Source: Nocardia vermiculata NBRC 100427 (GTDB taxonomy: Bacteria; Actinomycetota; Actinomycetes; Mycobacteriales; Mycobacteriaceae). Taken from it: a DNA stretch of 53,988 bases. Shown here in pieces: positions 14,988 to 23,798 of the stretch. Under the pieces are notes generated by a model. It ran no database searches. It was not told where the DNA came from and saw nothing but the letters and a program-made list of their open reading frames with translations. The stretch spans positions 1 to 53,988 of the forward strand of contig NZ_BDCA01000041.1 of the NCBI RefSeq assembly GCF_001613265.1, given 5' to 3'. Positions within the stretch are counted from its first letter, which is position 1; each line of letters starts with the position of its first letter. Both the position numbers and the translations under genes were made by a program.

Positions 14988-15542
14988 ATGCCGGACAACG
15001 AATTCGGTTACACGCCGTGGGGGATGGGATGGGTGCGACTGGCGGAGCCGACCACCATATCGCGGCCGGAACCGCTGCTCCCCCGGGCGCGTAGCATCGC
15101 CCGCCACGGTGGCGTGCAGCTCGAGATCGAAGGGACCTCGGTCTGTGCCCGAATCCACCGGGGCGGTCGGGCCTCGGTCACCCATCTGGAATTCCAGGCG
15201 CTGCCGGCGGCGCAGGTCACCGCCATTGCCCAACACATTCCGCCAGGGTCCGTGGAGCTCGCCGATGCGACTCATACCGCGCTGTCGGCGGCCGGCCTCC
15301 TTCCGACTCCGCGACTGGCCGATTCGGACTGTTCGTGCCCGGCACGCACGGCGCGCTGCGTGCACCTGCTGGCAACCTGCTACGCCCTGGCCCGGAAGGT
15401 GGACGAGAATCCCTGGCTGAGTCTGGACCTCCAGGGCTACCGGTCCGGCGGGCAGGCGAGCACCGGCCACGACGTGTCACCTGCCCGCTGGACACCGATC
15501 GGCGCGCTCGATCCCGCCGCCTATTTCACGCCCACGAGCTGA
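14988..15542 (+). CDS. SWIM zinc-finger protein paired with SNF2
   Basis: 184 residues. The SWIM signature C-x-C-x(n)-C-x-H is DCSCPARTARCVHLLATCYALA, around residues 118-138. The N-terminus MPDNEFGYTPWGMGWVRLAE is typical of small SWIM proteins encoded beside HelZ-like SNF2 enzymes (Rv2102 beside Rv2101). SWIM domains bind DNA or proteins; the protein may target the translocase. The ATG at 14988 is 1 bp after the SNF2 stop, so translation is probably coupled. Its stop is 1 bp from that of the convergent SDR gene. Confidence 0.85.
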   Translation: MPDNEFGYTPWGMGWVRLAEPTTISRPEPLLPRARSIARHGGVQLEIEGTSVCARIHRGGRASVTHLEFQALPAAQVTAIAQHIPPGSVELADATHTALSAAGLLPTPRLADSDCSCPARTARCVHLLATCYALARKVDENPWLSLDLQGYRSGGQASTGHDVSPARWTPIGALDPAAYFTPTS

Positions 15543-15543
15543 T

Positions 15544-16284
15544 TCAGGCGTTGGTCCCTCCGTCCACCGTGAGCGTCGTTCCGGTCACGCGGGCGCCGGC
15601 CGGGCCCGCCAAGTAGGCGACCGCCGCGGCGACGTCGGCTGCCACGCCGAAGCCGCCCAGGGCCGATGCCTGCGTCTGGCGGCCGGCGTGCGCACCGGAA
15701 GCCGGATTCATCTCGGTATCGGTGGAACCGGGCTGGACCAGGTTGACGGTGACCCCGCGCGGACCCAATTCACGCGCCAGCGCGCGGGTGAATCCGTTGA
15801 GGGCGGACTTGCTGAGGTTGTACAGCGTGAGGCCGTCGAACAGGGCGCGCTCGGACAGATTCGAACCGATGTTGACGATGCGGCCACCGCGATCCATGTA
15901 CTCGAGGGCCGTCTGTGCCGCCACGAACGCGGCGCGCGCGTGGATGTGCAGGGCCTCGTCGATCTCCTCGACCGAGAACTCCGCGAAGGGCTTGGCCGGG
16001 AAGATGCCCGCGTTGTTGACCAGGATGTCGACCCCGCCGAGTTCTTCCGCGGTGCGCCGGACGGCGGCGGCGACCTGTCCGGCATCGGCGCTGTCGGCAC
16101 CGATGGCGACAGCGCGCCGTCCGGTGCCACGAATGTCGGCGGCGACCGATTCCGCCGCCTGGGCCCCCGCGCGATAGGTGATCGCGATATCGGATCCCGC
16201 CGCGGCCAGCCGCCGCGCGATCGCGGCACCGATGCCACGGCTGCCACCGGTCACCAGCGCCACCGTGCCAGTCGACTCGCTCAT
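15544..16284 (-). CDS. short-chain dehydrogenase/reductase (SDR)
   Basis: 246 residues, a classical SDR with NAD(P) fold. Motifs: cofactor loop VTGGSRGIGAAIAR; DILVNNAGIF; the catalytic Ser in IVNIGSNLSERALF; and Tyr-x3-Lys in LYNLSKSALNG. The C-terminal TGTTLTVDGGTNA is the usual SDR ending. Sequence style resembles FabG and glucose dehydrogenase-type members. Substrate unknown. ATG 16284 follows GGGAGAG; ATG 16296 is four codons upstream. It is divergent from a TetR gene across a palindromic spacer, so it is probably the regulator's target. Confidence 0.9.
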   Translation of the reverse strand: MSESTGTVALVTGGSRGIGAAIARRLAAAGSDIAITYRAGAQAAESVAADIRGTGRRAVAIGADSADAGQVAAAVRRTAEELGGVDILVNNAGIFPAKPFAEFSVEEIDEALHIHARAAFVAAQTALEYMDRGGRIVNIGSNLSERALFDGLTLYNLSKSALNGFTRALARELGPRGVTVNLVQPGSTDTEMNPASGAHAGRQTQASALGGFGVAADVAAAVAYLAGPAGARVTGTTLTVDGGTNA

Positions 16285-16295
16285 CTGCTCTCCCA

Positions 16296-16377
16296 TTTCT
16301 GTGTCGTTCAGTACAGAAATACTCAAGCAGTCGAACAGCCGACCGTCAAGAGATATATTTAGTGATCGACACAGAAA
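16296..16377. promoter_or_regulatory. SDR/TetR intergenic operator repeats
   Basis: TTTCTGTGTCG 16296-16306 and its exact complement CGACACAGAAA 16367-16377 flank the spacer like bookends, one beside each start codon. A third copy, ACAGAAA 16313-16319, forms a 24-bp inverted repeat with the first (TTTCTGT-N10-ACAGAAA). These are likely sites for the TetR protein encoded at 16387. The low-GC AGATATATTTAG at 16350-16361 contains a -10-like TATATT. Confidence 0.55.
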
Positions 16378-16386
16378 GAGGTTCCG

Positions 16387-16983
16387 ATGGCCGAACGCGG
16401 ACGTCCCCGGTCGTTCGATCGCGATACCGCACTGCTGCACGCGATGCGGGTGTTCTGGGAGCACGGATACGAGGGCGCCGCGATGAACGATCTGACCACC
16501 GCTATGGGGATCAACTCACCCAGCCTGTATGCCGCCTTCGGTTCCAAGGAGCAGTTGTTCCGCGACGCGGTGGAGCTCTACGGCCGCACCGAGGGCTCCT
16601 ACACCCCCCGTGCGCTCCGCTGCGCGCCGACCGCTCGGGCGGCAGTCGAGGCGATGCTGCGCGACAACGCGGCCGCCTACTGCGATCCGGCAACTCCACG
16701 CGGCTGCCTGGTGGTGGTGGCGGGCAACATCTCGGGGCCACGCCACGCAGCGGTCCGTGATTTCCTGGCCGACCGTCGCCGCGAGACCATCTCGGCGGTG
16801 CGCGAACGGCTACAACAGGGTGTGCGCGACGGCGACCTCGACCACGATGTGGACACCGCCGAACTCGCCGACTTCTACACCGCTGTGCTGTTCGGCCTGT
16901 CCGTCCAGGCCGGTGACGGCGCTACCACGCAACAGCTCCGCCATTCGATCGACCGAGCGCTGCTGGCATGGCCGCAGCGGTGA
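16387..16983 (+). CDS. TetR/AcrR-family regulator next to the SDR
   Basis: 198 residues. The start MAERGRPRSFDRDTALLHAM and HTH (NDLTTAMGINSPSLYAAFGS) place it in the group of TetR proteins with a TetR_C_11-like domain; a Cys near the middle lies in TPRGCLVVVAG. Such regulators often repress a divergent SDR or oxidoreductase and respond to electrophiles or quinones; that is inference here. The palindromic spacer supports autoregulation and control of the SDR gene. A ribosome site AAAGAGG is at about 16375-16381. Confidence 0.9.
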   Translation: MAERGRPRSFDRDTALLHAMRVFWEHGYEGAAMNDLTTAMGINSPSLYAAFGSKEQLFRDAVELYGRTEGSYTPRALRCAPTARAAVEAMLRDNAAAYCDPATPRGCLVVVAGNISGPRHAAVRDFLADRRRETISAVRERLQQGVRDGDLDHDVDTAELADFYTAVLFGLSVQAGDGATTQQLRHSIDRALLAWPQR

Positions 16984-16997
16984 GGCACCGTGCCTCG

Positions 16998-18743
16998 TCA
17001 CATCCGGCGCAGCGCCGAAATACGTTGTGAGAGCTGATCGGCCGTGGCGAGGGCGGTGGGCGGACCTCCGCATTCGCGACGTAGCTCGCCGTGGATCACC
17101 CCGTGTGGTTTACCGGTGCGATGATGGTGCATGGCGACCAGTGAGTTCAGTTCGCGCCGGAGTTCACCCAGCCGGTCCGCAGTGGCGACACGTTCCGCAG
17201 CGGCGGCCACGGCAGGACCGGCCGGTGCCTCGGCGACCACTGCGGAACTGCGCTCCTGCACCTGGCGGGTCTGGCGGTCGCGCAGCAGGGCACGCATCTG
17301 ATCCGCATCGAGCAGCCCGGGAATTCCCAGATAGTCGGCTTCTTCGTCGCTGCCGGCGAAGGTGGCGGTACCGAAGGAATCGCCGTCGTAGATCACCTGA
17401 TCCAGTTCGGCATCGGCGGCCAGGGCGACGAAGGCACGTTCCTCCTCGCCCGGCTCGTCGGCCTGCTTGTTCGCCTCGATCAGCAGTTCGTCGTCGAGAC
17501 CGTTCTTCTCACGATGCGGCTTACCGATGACGTGGTCGCGCTGCACCTCGAGCTGGGCGGCCAGGTCCAGCAACACCGGCACCGAGGGCAGGAAGACACT
17601 CGCGGTCTCACCGGCACGGCGGGCACGGACGAACCGGCCGATCGCCTGCGCGAAGTACAGCGGAGTGGAGGCGCTGGTCGCGTAGACACCCACAGCGAGC
17701 CGCGGAACGTCGACGCCTTCGGACACCATACGCACCGCAACCATCCACGGCTCGGTGTTGTTGCTGAATTCGCCGATACGCTGAGACGAACTCGGGTCGT
17801 CGGACAGCACCACCGCGGGCTTACTGCCCGAAATGTGCTCGAGCAGTTCCGCGTAGTCACGCGCCTTCTCCTGATCGGTCGCGATGACCAGACCGCCGGC
17901 ATCGGGCATGCCGGTGGCACGCAACTGACGCAGCCGGGTATCCGCGGCGGAGAGCACCTTCGACATCCAGTCGCCTGCCGGGTCCAGAGCGGTGCGCCAG
18001 GCGCGGGCGGTCTGCTCCAGGCTCAACGGCTCCCCCAGCCGAGCCGTGTACTCCTCACCGGCGCTGTCACGCCACTGCGCTTCGCCGGAGTAGGCGAGGA
18101 ACACCACGGGCCGCACGACGCCGTCGGCGAGAGCTTCGGAATAGCCGTAGGTGTAGTCGGCACTGGACCGGGGGAACCCGGATTCGTCGGGTTCGTAGTT
18201 GACGAACGGAATCTGAGAATCGTCACTGCGGAAGGGAGTACCGGTGAGTGCCAGGCGCCGGGTCGCATCGCCGAATGCTTCGGCGGTCGCCTCACCCCAG
18301 CTCTTGGCGTCACCGGCATGGTGGATCTCGTCGAGGATCACCAGGGTGCGCCGATTCTCGGTGCGCACCCGATGCTTGAACGGATGCGAGGCCACCTGCG
18401 CATAGGTGACCACCACGCCATGGAAGTCACCGGAGGTACCACCGGTGCTGTTGGAGAAATTCGAGTCCAGCGCAATACCCACCCTGGCTGCCGCGGACGA
18501 CCACTGATGCTTGAGATGCTCGGTCGGCGCGACCACCGTGATCTGATCGACGGTGCGGTCGGTGAGCAACTCGGTGGCCAGCCGCAGAGCGAAGGTGGTC
18601 TTACCTGCGCCGGGCGTCGCCACCGCGAGGAAATCGCGTGGTTTCGTCGTCAGATACCTGGTGAGTGCCCTGCGCTGCCATGCTCGTAACGAACCGCCAC
18701 CACCAGAAGTCACTCGACAGAGCGTAGCGACCGGCACCGACAC
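16998..18743 (-). CDS. DEAD/DEAH-box helicase, superfamily 2
   Basis: 581 residues. Motifs: Q-like region LRAWQRRALTRYL; Walker A ATPGAGKTT 42-50; DEIHH 138-142; LTGTPFRSDD about 166-175; and the C-terminal motif VI region FAQAIGRFVRARR. An XPB/RadD-style core is followed by about 150 residues containing a coiled, Ala/Glu-rich part (about 485-520) and a conserved end, MHHHRTGKPHGVIHGELRRECG. It probably acts on DNA; the exact role in actinobacteria is not established. GTG 18743 is the annotated start; GTG 18713 is possible. It converges with the TetR gene and is divergent from yihY. Confidence 0.88.
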   Translation of the reverse strand: MSVPVATLCRVTSGGGGSLRAWQRRALTRYLTTKPRDFLAVATPGAGKTTFALRLATELLTDRTVDQITVVAPTEHLKHQWSSAAARVGIALDSNFSNSTGGTSGDFHGVVVTYAQVASHPFKHRVRTENRRTLVILDEIHHAGDAKSWGEATAEAFGDATRRLALTGTPFRSDDSQIPFVNYEPDESGFPRSSADYTYGYSEALADGVVRPVVFLAYSGEAQWRDSAGEEYTARLGEPLSLEQTARAWRTALDPAGDWMSKVLSAADTRLRQLRATGMPDAGGLVIATDQEKARDYAELLEHISGSKPAVVLSDDPSSSQRIGEFSNNTEPWMVAVRMVSEGVDVPRLAVGVYATSASTPLYFAQAIGRFVRARRAGETASVFLPSVPVLLDLAAQLEVQRDHVIGKPHREKNGLDDELLIEANKQADEPGEEERAFVALAADAELDQVIYDGDSFGTATFAGSDEEADYLGIPGLLDADQMRALLRDRQTRQVQERSSAVVAEAPAGPAVAAAAERVATADRLGELRRELNSLVAMHHHRTGKPHGVIHGELRRECGGPPTALATADQLSQRISALRRM

Positions 18744-18896
18744 CTAGCCAATTCGACACCGCCCGATCTCGTTCCGATCCGCCTCGGATCGCGGTTCACC
18801 TCGGTGATCACGACGCACCTGTGCGAGAGAACACGTGCGACACGGTTGGGGCCCGTTGCTGCCATCCCGGCGCCGGTGGGCAATGCTGTAGTGACC

Positions 18897-20045
18897 ATGT
18901 GTTCCGACCGGCAGGCTTCGAACCCCGGCGCGGGTACGCCGTCGCGGCACCCGCGCCGCCGGATCGCGCAGATACTGCGGCGCCTGTGGCAGCTGATCTC
19001 GCGGGTCGCGGTGAAGTGCTGGGACGACTCGATCTTCGCGCAGTCCGCTGCTGCGGCGTTCTGGCAGACCCTGTCGCTGGCGCCCCTGCTGCTCGGGCTG
19101 CTCGGCAGTATCGGCTATGTCGGCGGACTGTTCGGTCCCGACACCGTGCACATCGTGGAGAGCAAGATCATCAGCTTCAGCCGCAACGTGTTCAGCGGCA
19201 ACGTGGTCGACGAGATGATCGCCCCGACGGTGCGTGATGTGCTGCAGCGCGGACGCGGCGCGGTGGTCTCGGTAGGTTTCGTGCTGTCGCTGTGGGCCGG
19301 CTCGTCCGCGATGGCGACATTCGTGGATTCCATCGTCGCCGCGCACGGCCAGTCCGAGGCACGCCACCCTATCTGGCAGCGCATCTTCGCCCTCGGCTTG
19401 TATGTGCTGTTCCTGGTAGCCGCGGTGTTCGTGCTGCCCCTGGTGGCGCTGGGCCCGGTACTGATCGGGCGCGCACTGCCGGAAAGCTGGCGCGAACCGG
19501 GCCTGCACCTGCTGGACAACTTCTACTACCCCGGGGTCGGCCTGCTCTTGGTGGTGGGATTGACCACGCTGTACAAGCTGGCTTTGCACCGGTCGCTGCC
19601 GTGGCATCGGCTCTTCGGTGGCGCCCTGATCGCGATGGTCTTCTTCATGACCGCGAGCGAGATCCTGCGCCGTTACCTGACCTGGACCGCACGCGCCGGA
19701 ATCAGCTACAGCGCCCTGGCGACCCCGATCGCATTTCTGCTGTTCACGTTCTTCCTGGCCTTCGCGGTGATCCTGGGCGCGGAATTCAACGCCACCGTGC
19801 AGGAATTCTGGCCTGCCCGCGCAACCCGGTTCGAACAGCTCAAACGGTGGTGGGAACGTCGCCGGCACGCCCGCGCCCACGAACGCTCCACCGAGACGAG
19901 CGCGCGACACGATTCGTCTTCCGACGGCCCGCAGCAGCAGGCCCCGGCATCACAGACCCCCGACACTCCTGCACAGGCCCCCGACACGCCTGCACAGCAC
20001 GGACAGGGTCGCTCCGGCGGCGGATCGCTGCGGATCATCTCCTGA
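18897..20045 (+). CDS. YihY/virulence factor BrkB-family membrane protein
   Basis: About 382 residues with six or so membrane segments, homologous to Rv2707. Family landmarks: DDSIFAQSAAAAFWQTLSLAP, SLWAGSSAMATFVDSIV, and the later SYSALATPIAFLLFTFFLAFAVILGAEFN. The name ribonuclease BN once given to this family is wrong; the function is unknown. The C-terminal 70 residues are hydrophilic and end in a short repeat, (T/A)PDTPAQ twice. The frame is open upstream to 18804, but that part is not conserved in style; ATG 18897 (or GTG 18891) is preferred, with no clear ribosome site. Confidence 0.87.
   Translation: MCSDRQASNPGAGTPSRHPRRRIAQILRRLWQLISRVAVKCWDDSIFAQSAAAAFWQTLSLAPLLLGLLGSIGYVGGLFGPDTVHIVESKIISFSRNVFSGNVVDEMIAPTVRDVLQRGRGAVVSVGFVLSLWAGSSAMATFVDSIVAAHGQSEARHPIWQRIFALGLYVLFLVAAVFVLPLVALGPVLIGRALPESWREPGLHLLDNFYYPGVGLLLVVGLTTLYKLALHRSLPWHRLFGGALIAMVFFMTASEILRRYLTWTARAGISYSALATPIAFLLFTFFLAFAVILGAEFNATVQEFWPARATRFEQLKRWWERRRHARAHERSTETSARHDSSSDGPQQQAPASQTPDTPAQAPDTPAQHGQGRSGGGSLRIIS
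19957..19997 (+). repeat. 21-bp imperfect tandem repeat in yihY 3' end
   Basis: CCCCCGACACTCCTGCACAG at 19957-19976 recurs at 19978-19997 with one mismatch. The unit is 21 nt, coding for a seven-residue repeat (T/A-P-D-T-P-A-Q) in the flexible C-terminal tail. Repeat number could vary between strains. Confidence 0.85.
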
Positions 20046-20074
20046 CGTCCGGCACCGGGTGACTCCGTGCGAGG

Positions 20075-20308
20075 TCAGTCCTTCTTCATCTTCTCGTAGA
20101 CGCGCTTGCACTCCGGGCAGACCGGCGAGCCGGGCTTGGCCGAGCGGGTGACCGGGAAGACCTCGCCGCACAGTGCCACGACATGGGTGCCCATCACGGC
20201 GCTCTCGGCGATCTTGTTCTTCTTCACGTAATGGAAGTACTTCGGTGTATCGCTGTCGGTCGACTCGTCGGTGGTCGTATCCGGGCGGATCAAGGTGTCG
20301 GTGCTCAC
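20075..20308 (-). CDS. DUF3039 small protein
   Basis: 77 residues, matching DUF3039 (Rv2708c in the same place beside the yihY gene). The conserved part is YFHYVKKNKIAESAVMGTHV, then ALCGEVFPVTR and CPECKRVYEKM. Three Cys (ALCG and CPEC) plus His residues suggest a zinc site. The N-terminal 20 residues are Thr/Asp/Ser-rich and flexible. Function unknown. It converges on yihY and is divergent from the DUF3099 gene. Confidence 0.92.
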   Translation of the reverse strand: MSTDTLIRPDTTTDESTDSDTPKYFHYVKKNKIAESAVMGTHVVALCGEVFPVTRSAKPGSPVCPECKRVYEKMKKD

Positions 20309-20466
20309 CCCATCGATTCTGCCATCGTCGCGCCGTGGAGGTCCGCGGGTGTCGCGAAGCTCATTGGCGTTTCTCGCGAACGGAGTTCACCGACCCCGCG
20401 TCGACCCCGCGGCAGGACGGGGCAGGCGCGTGTGCATTCGATCATGCGGAGTGGAAGACTCGACGT

Positions 20467-20967
20467 ATGCAGCGCGACCGTGACTCCTCCGATTCACCGT
20501 CCGAGTCCCGCACAGCGGGTCCCGGCCGTCCGGATTCGGAACGCGGTAGTGCCCCGGAAGGCGGCGCAACGCCCACCGGCGCAGCTTTCGAGCAGCGGCC
20601 GGCGGGATCGATGCCCATGCCCGAACGGGATCGGACGGGCTATTTTCCCGGTGAAGAGAAGCGTCCGGTGCTGATCACCGAAGCGGCGCCGTCACTGGAA
20701 CAGCAACATCGCGCGCGCGTGAAGCGCTACGCGATCCTGATGGGATTCCGTATCCCGTGTCTGGTGCTGGCCGCGGTGGCCTACGGGTTGTGGGCCAATC
20801 CACTCATCTCACTCGCGATCATCGGTGTCTCGATTCCGTTGCCGTGGATCGCGGTCCTGGTCGCCAACGATCGCCCGCCCCGCCGCAAGGACGAGCCCAG
20901 TCGCTGGGACGGCCGCCGCGCGGCGAAGGCGCTGGAATCGGGACACCACCGGTCGATCGACGGCTGA
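20467..20967 (+). CDS. DUF3099 membrane protein
   Basis: 166 residues, matching DUF3099 (Rv2709 next to Rv2708c). About 65 residues of disordered Ser/Gly/Pro/Glu-rich N-terminus come first. The conserved entry is RPVLITEAAPSLEQQHRARVKRY, followed by two membrane helices (about 93-112 and 115-135) and a basic C-terminus with RRKDEPSRW. ATG 20467 has GGAAG 9 nt upstream; an internal ATG (MPMPERD) is another possible start. The downstream methyltransferase gene starts 53 bp later on the same strand. Confidence 0.88.
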   Translation: MQRDRDSSDSPSESRTAGPGRPDSERGSAPEGGATPTGAAFEQRPAGSMPMPERDRTGYFPGEEKRPVLITEAAPSLEQQHRARVKRYAILMGFRIPCLVLAAVAYGLWANPLISLAIIGVSIPLPWIAVLVANDRPPRRKDEPSRWDGRRAAKALESGHHRSIDG

Positions 20968-21020
20968 GCCCCGGCCTACCCACCGGTCTCGTCGCGCGCA
21001 CGCAGTGGCAGAGTTCTGCT

Positions 21021-22568
21021 GTGCCTGCCGACCGGACGACTTCCTCCCTGCTCACAGCTCTCGCACCCGCGCTGCGCACCGCGCTGACCCGGGTCCGCTA
21101 CGACGCCGACACCGTGCTGGATGTCCTCGGCGCCGACGCGCACGCCGCGCTGGGCCGTTCGGAGCCGGTTCCGGCCCGCCGTGCCGCCCGCGACGCCGGT
21201 GAACTGGGCATCCTGGTGCGACTGCTGCTGCTCGACGATGCGCTGCCGGAGCGCGAGGTGGCCGCGGCACTGGCACCGGTGGACATCGACCAGGCGGTTG
21301 CTGCCGGCCTGCTCGAGCGCGACGGTGATCGAATCCGGGCCGCATTGGATCTGCGCCCGCTGGATCTCGGCTCGGGTACCCGCTGGGTGCTGTCGGACCT
21401 GGACGATTCGATGCGGCGACGCACGCTGAGTGCCGATCACGTCCTGGGTGTCGGGCAGGCGTCCCTGTCACTGCTGCGCGCCACCCCTACCGACCCGGTC
21501 GGATCGGTGCTGGATATGGGTACCGGATGCGGTGTGCAGGCCGTGCACGCCGCCGGATATGCGCGCACGGTGACCGGTACCGATGTCAGCCGGCGCGCGC
21601 TGTGGCTGGCCGAGGCCACCGCCGCACTCAACGAACTGGATATCGAGCTCGTGGAGGGTTCCTGGTTCGAACCGGTGGCCGGGCGGCGTTTCGACCGGGT
21701 CGTGGCCAACCCGCCGTTCGTCGTGGGGCCGGCACGCGTCGAGCACACTTATCGAGATTCCGGACTGGCGCTCGACGGCGCCAGCGAGCTGGTCGTCTCC
21801 CGGGCACCCGGTGTGCTCGCCCCGGGCGGGACCGCCGCGATGCTGGCGTCCTGGGTCCATCTCGGCGACGAGGACTGGCGTGCGCGGGTCTCGCGGTGGC
21901 TGCCCGATCACGGTGTCGACGCCTGGATCGTGCAACGCGATGTCGCCGACCCCGCGCTGTATGTCGGCACCTGGCTACGCGACGCCGGTCTGGACCCGCG
22001 CGACGGCGCGGCGCAGCAGCGTGCCGAACAGTGGCTCGCCGCCTTGGACTCCGCGGGCGTGGAGGGAATCGGATTCGGATTCGTCTATCTGCGCGCGATC
22101 GACGGCGCCACCGAACTACTCGCCGAAGATCTGACCCACGGTTTCGACGATCCACTGGGCTCGGAGGTGCCGGCCTACTTCCGCCGTTCGGCATGGTTGC
22201 GCTCGATGGCCACCGACACCGATATCGCCTGGCGTGCACGCTTCACCGTCGATCCGGCCACCGCCCTGGAACGGATATCACTGCCGGGTACCGAGGGCTG
22301 GCGCGAACAAGTGCTGCGGCTGCACCGCGGCAACGGCCCGCGGTGGCAGCACGAGGTCGACGACACCCTCGTCTCGTTGCTCGCGGGAATGCAACCCGAC
22401 GGCCTGCCGTTGGAAGAGCTGGTCGAACTGTTAGCCATCGGCCACACCGGCACCCCCGCCACCCCGGAATTCCGGGCCGAGGTGCTGTCGGCGATCACCG
22501 GACTGGTGCGCCACGGCTTGATTACGCCGGACGCACCCACCGTCGTGCCCAGCGGGTTCCCTTCTTAG
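21021..22568 (+). CDS. class I SAM-dependent methyltransferase (NPPF type)
   Basis: 515 residues. The N-terminal 150 or so residues contain a winged-helix-like region (ALPEREVAAALAPVDIDQAVAAG). The catalytic Rossmann domain follows: motif I SVLDMGTGCGVQAVHAA, acidic residue in VTGTDVSRRAL, and the NPPF motif in RVVANPPFVVG. NPPF marks enzymes that methylate planar nitrogens in Gln, adenine or guanine (HemK/PrmC, RsmC). The last 130 residues form another helical domain. The real substrate is unknown. GTG 21021 was chosen by homology to the family start (PADRTTSSLLTALAPALR); the frame is open further upstream. Conserved just before sigB. Confidence 0.82.
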   Translation: MPADRTTSSLLTALAPALRTALTRVRYDADTVLDVLGADAHAALGRSEPVPARRAARDAGELGILVRLLLLDDALPEREVAAALAPVDIDQAVAAGLLERDGDRIRAALDLRPLDLGSGTRWVLSDLDDSMRRRTLSADHVLGVGQASLSLLRATPTDPVGSVLDMGTGCGVQAVHAAGYARTVTGTDVSRRALWLAEATAALNELDIELVEGSWFEPVAGRRFDRVVANPPFVVGPARVEHTYRDSGLALDGASELVVSRAPGVLAPGGTAAMLASWVHLGDEDWRARVSRWLPDHGVDAWIVQRDVADPALYVGTWLRDAGLDPRDGAAQQRAEQWLAALDSAGVEGIGFGFVYLRAIDGATELLAEDLTHGFDDPLGSEVPAYFRRSAWLRSMATDTDIAWRARFTVDPATALERISLPGTEGWREQVLRLHRGNGPRWQHEVDDTLVSLLAGMQPDGLPLEELVELLAIGHTGTPATPEFRAEVLSAITGLVRHGLITPDAPTVVPSGFPS

Positions 22569-22658
22569 GAACTTCTCAGATGCTGGTTGGGGAACCTGCA
22601 GCTCAGCACGGTTTATCGGTGCGGAGTCGGGGAACTTTCCCATTGTCGGGTCCGTTGA
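22568..22658 (+). promoter_or_regulatory. sigB promoter region with three GGAAC boxes
   Basis: GGAACT 22631-22636, 16 nt, CGTTGA 22653-22658 is an excellent match to the SigH/SigE-type ECF promoter (GGAAC ... CGTT). It lies 33 bp before the sigB ATG. Two more GGAAC boxes are at 22568-22572 and 22591-22595; the second has a GTTT at about 22611 but with short spacing. In mycobacteria sigB is driven by SigH and SigE from such a site. Confidence 0.7.
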
Positions 22659-22691
22659 TCGGAGTGAGACACCACCGACAGGAGGCAAGTC

Positions 22692-23660
<969 letters not shown>

Positions 23661-23671
23661 GTCACACAGAC

Positions 23672-23788
23672 GCTGGGCCGACCGGAATCCGGCCCAGCTC
23701 CCTCACGGTGACCGGTTTCCGGTCACCTTCGCAACGCCGGCCGACGCCGGTACGTCCCTCCCTCCAGGGCGTACCCGTCGGCCGGCGT
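23672..23788. terminator. three-hairpin bidirectional terminator, sigB / ppc
   Basis: Three perfect stems fill the 138-bp gap between convergent genes. First, GCTGGGCCG 23672-23680 with 23690-23698. Second, GGTGACCGG 23707-23715 with 23719-23727 (TTT loop). Third, a 13-bp outer stem 23734-23746 with 23776-23788, plus an inner 5-bp stem 23750-23754 with 23770-23774. The first follows the sigB stop by 11 bp; the third is 10 bp from the ppc stop. Confidence 0.8.
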
Positions 23789-23798
23789 GCGTCGGGTC

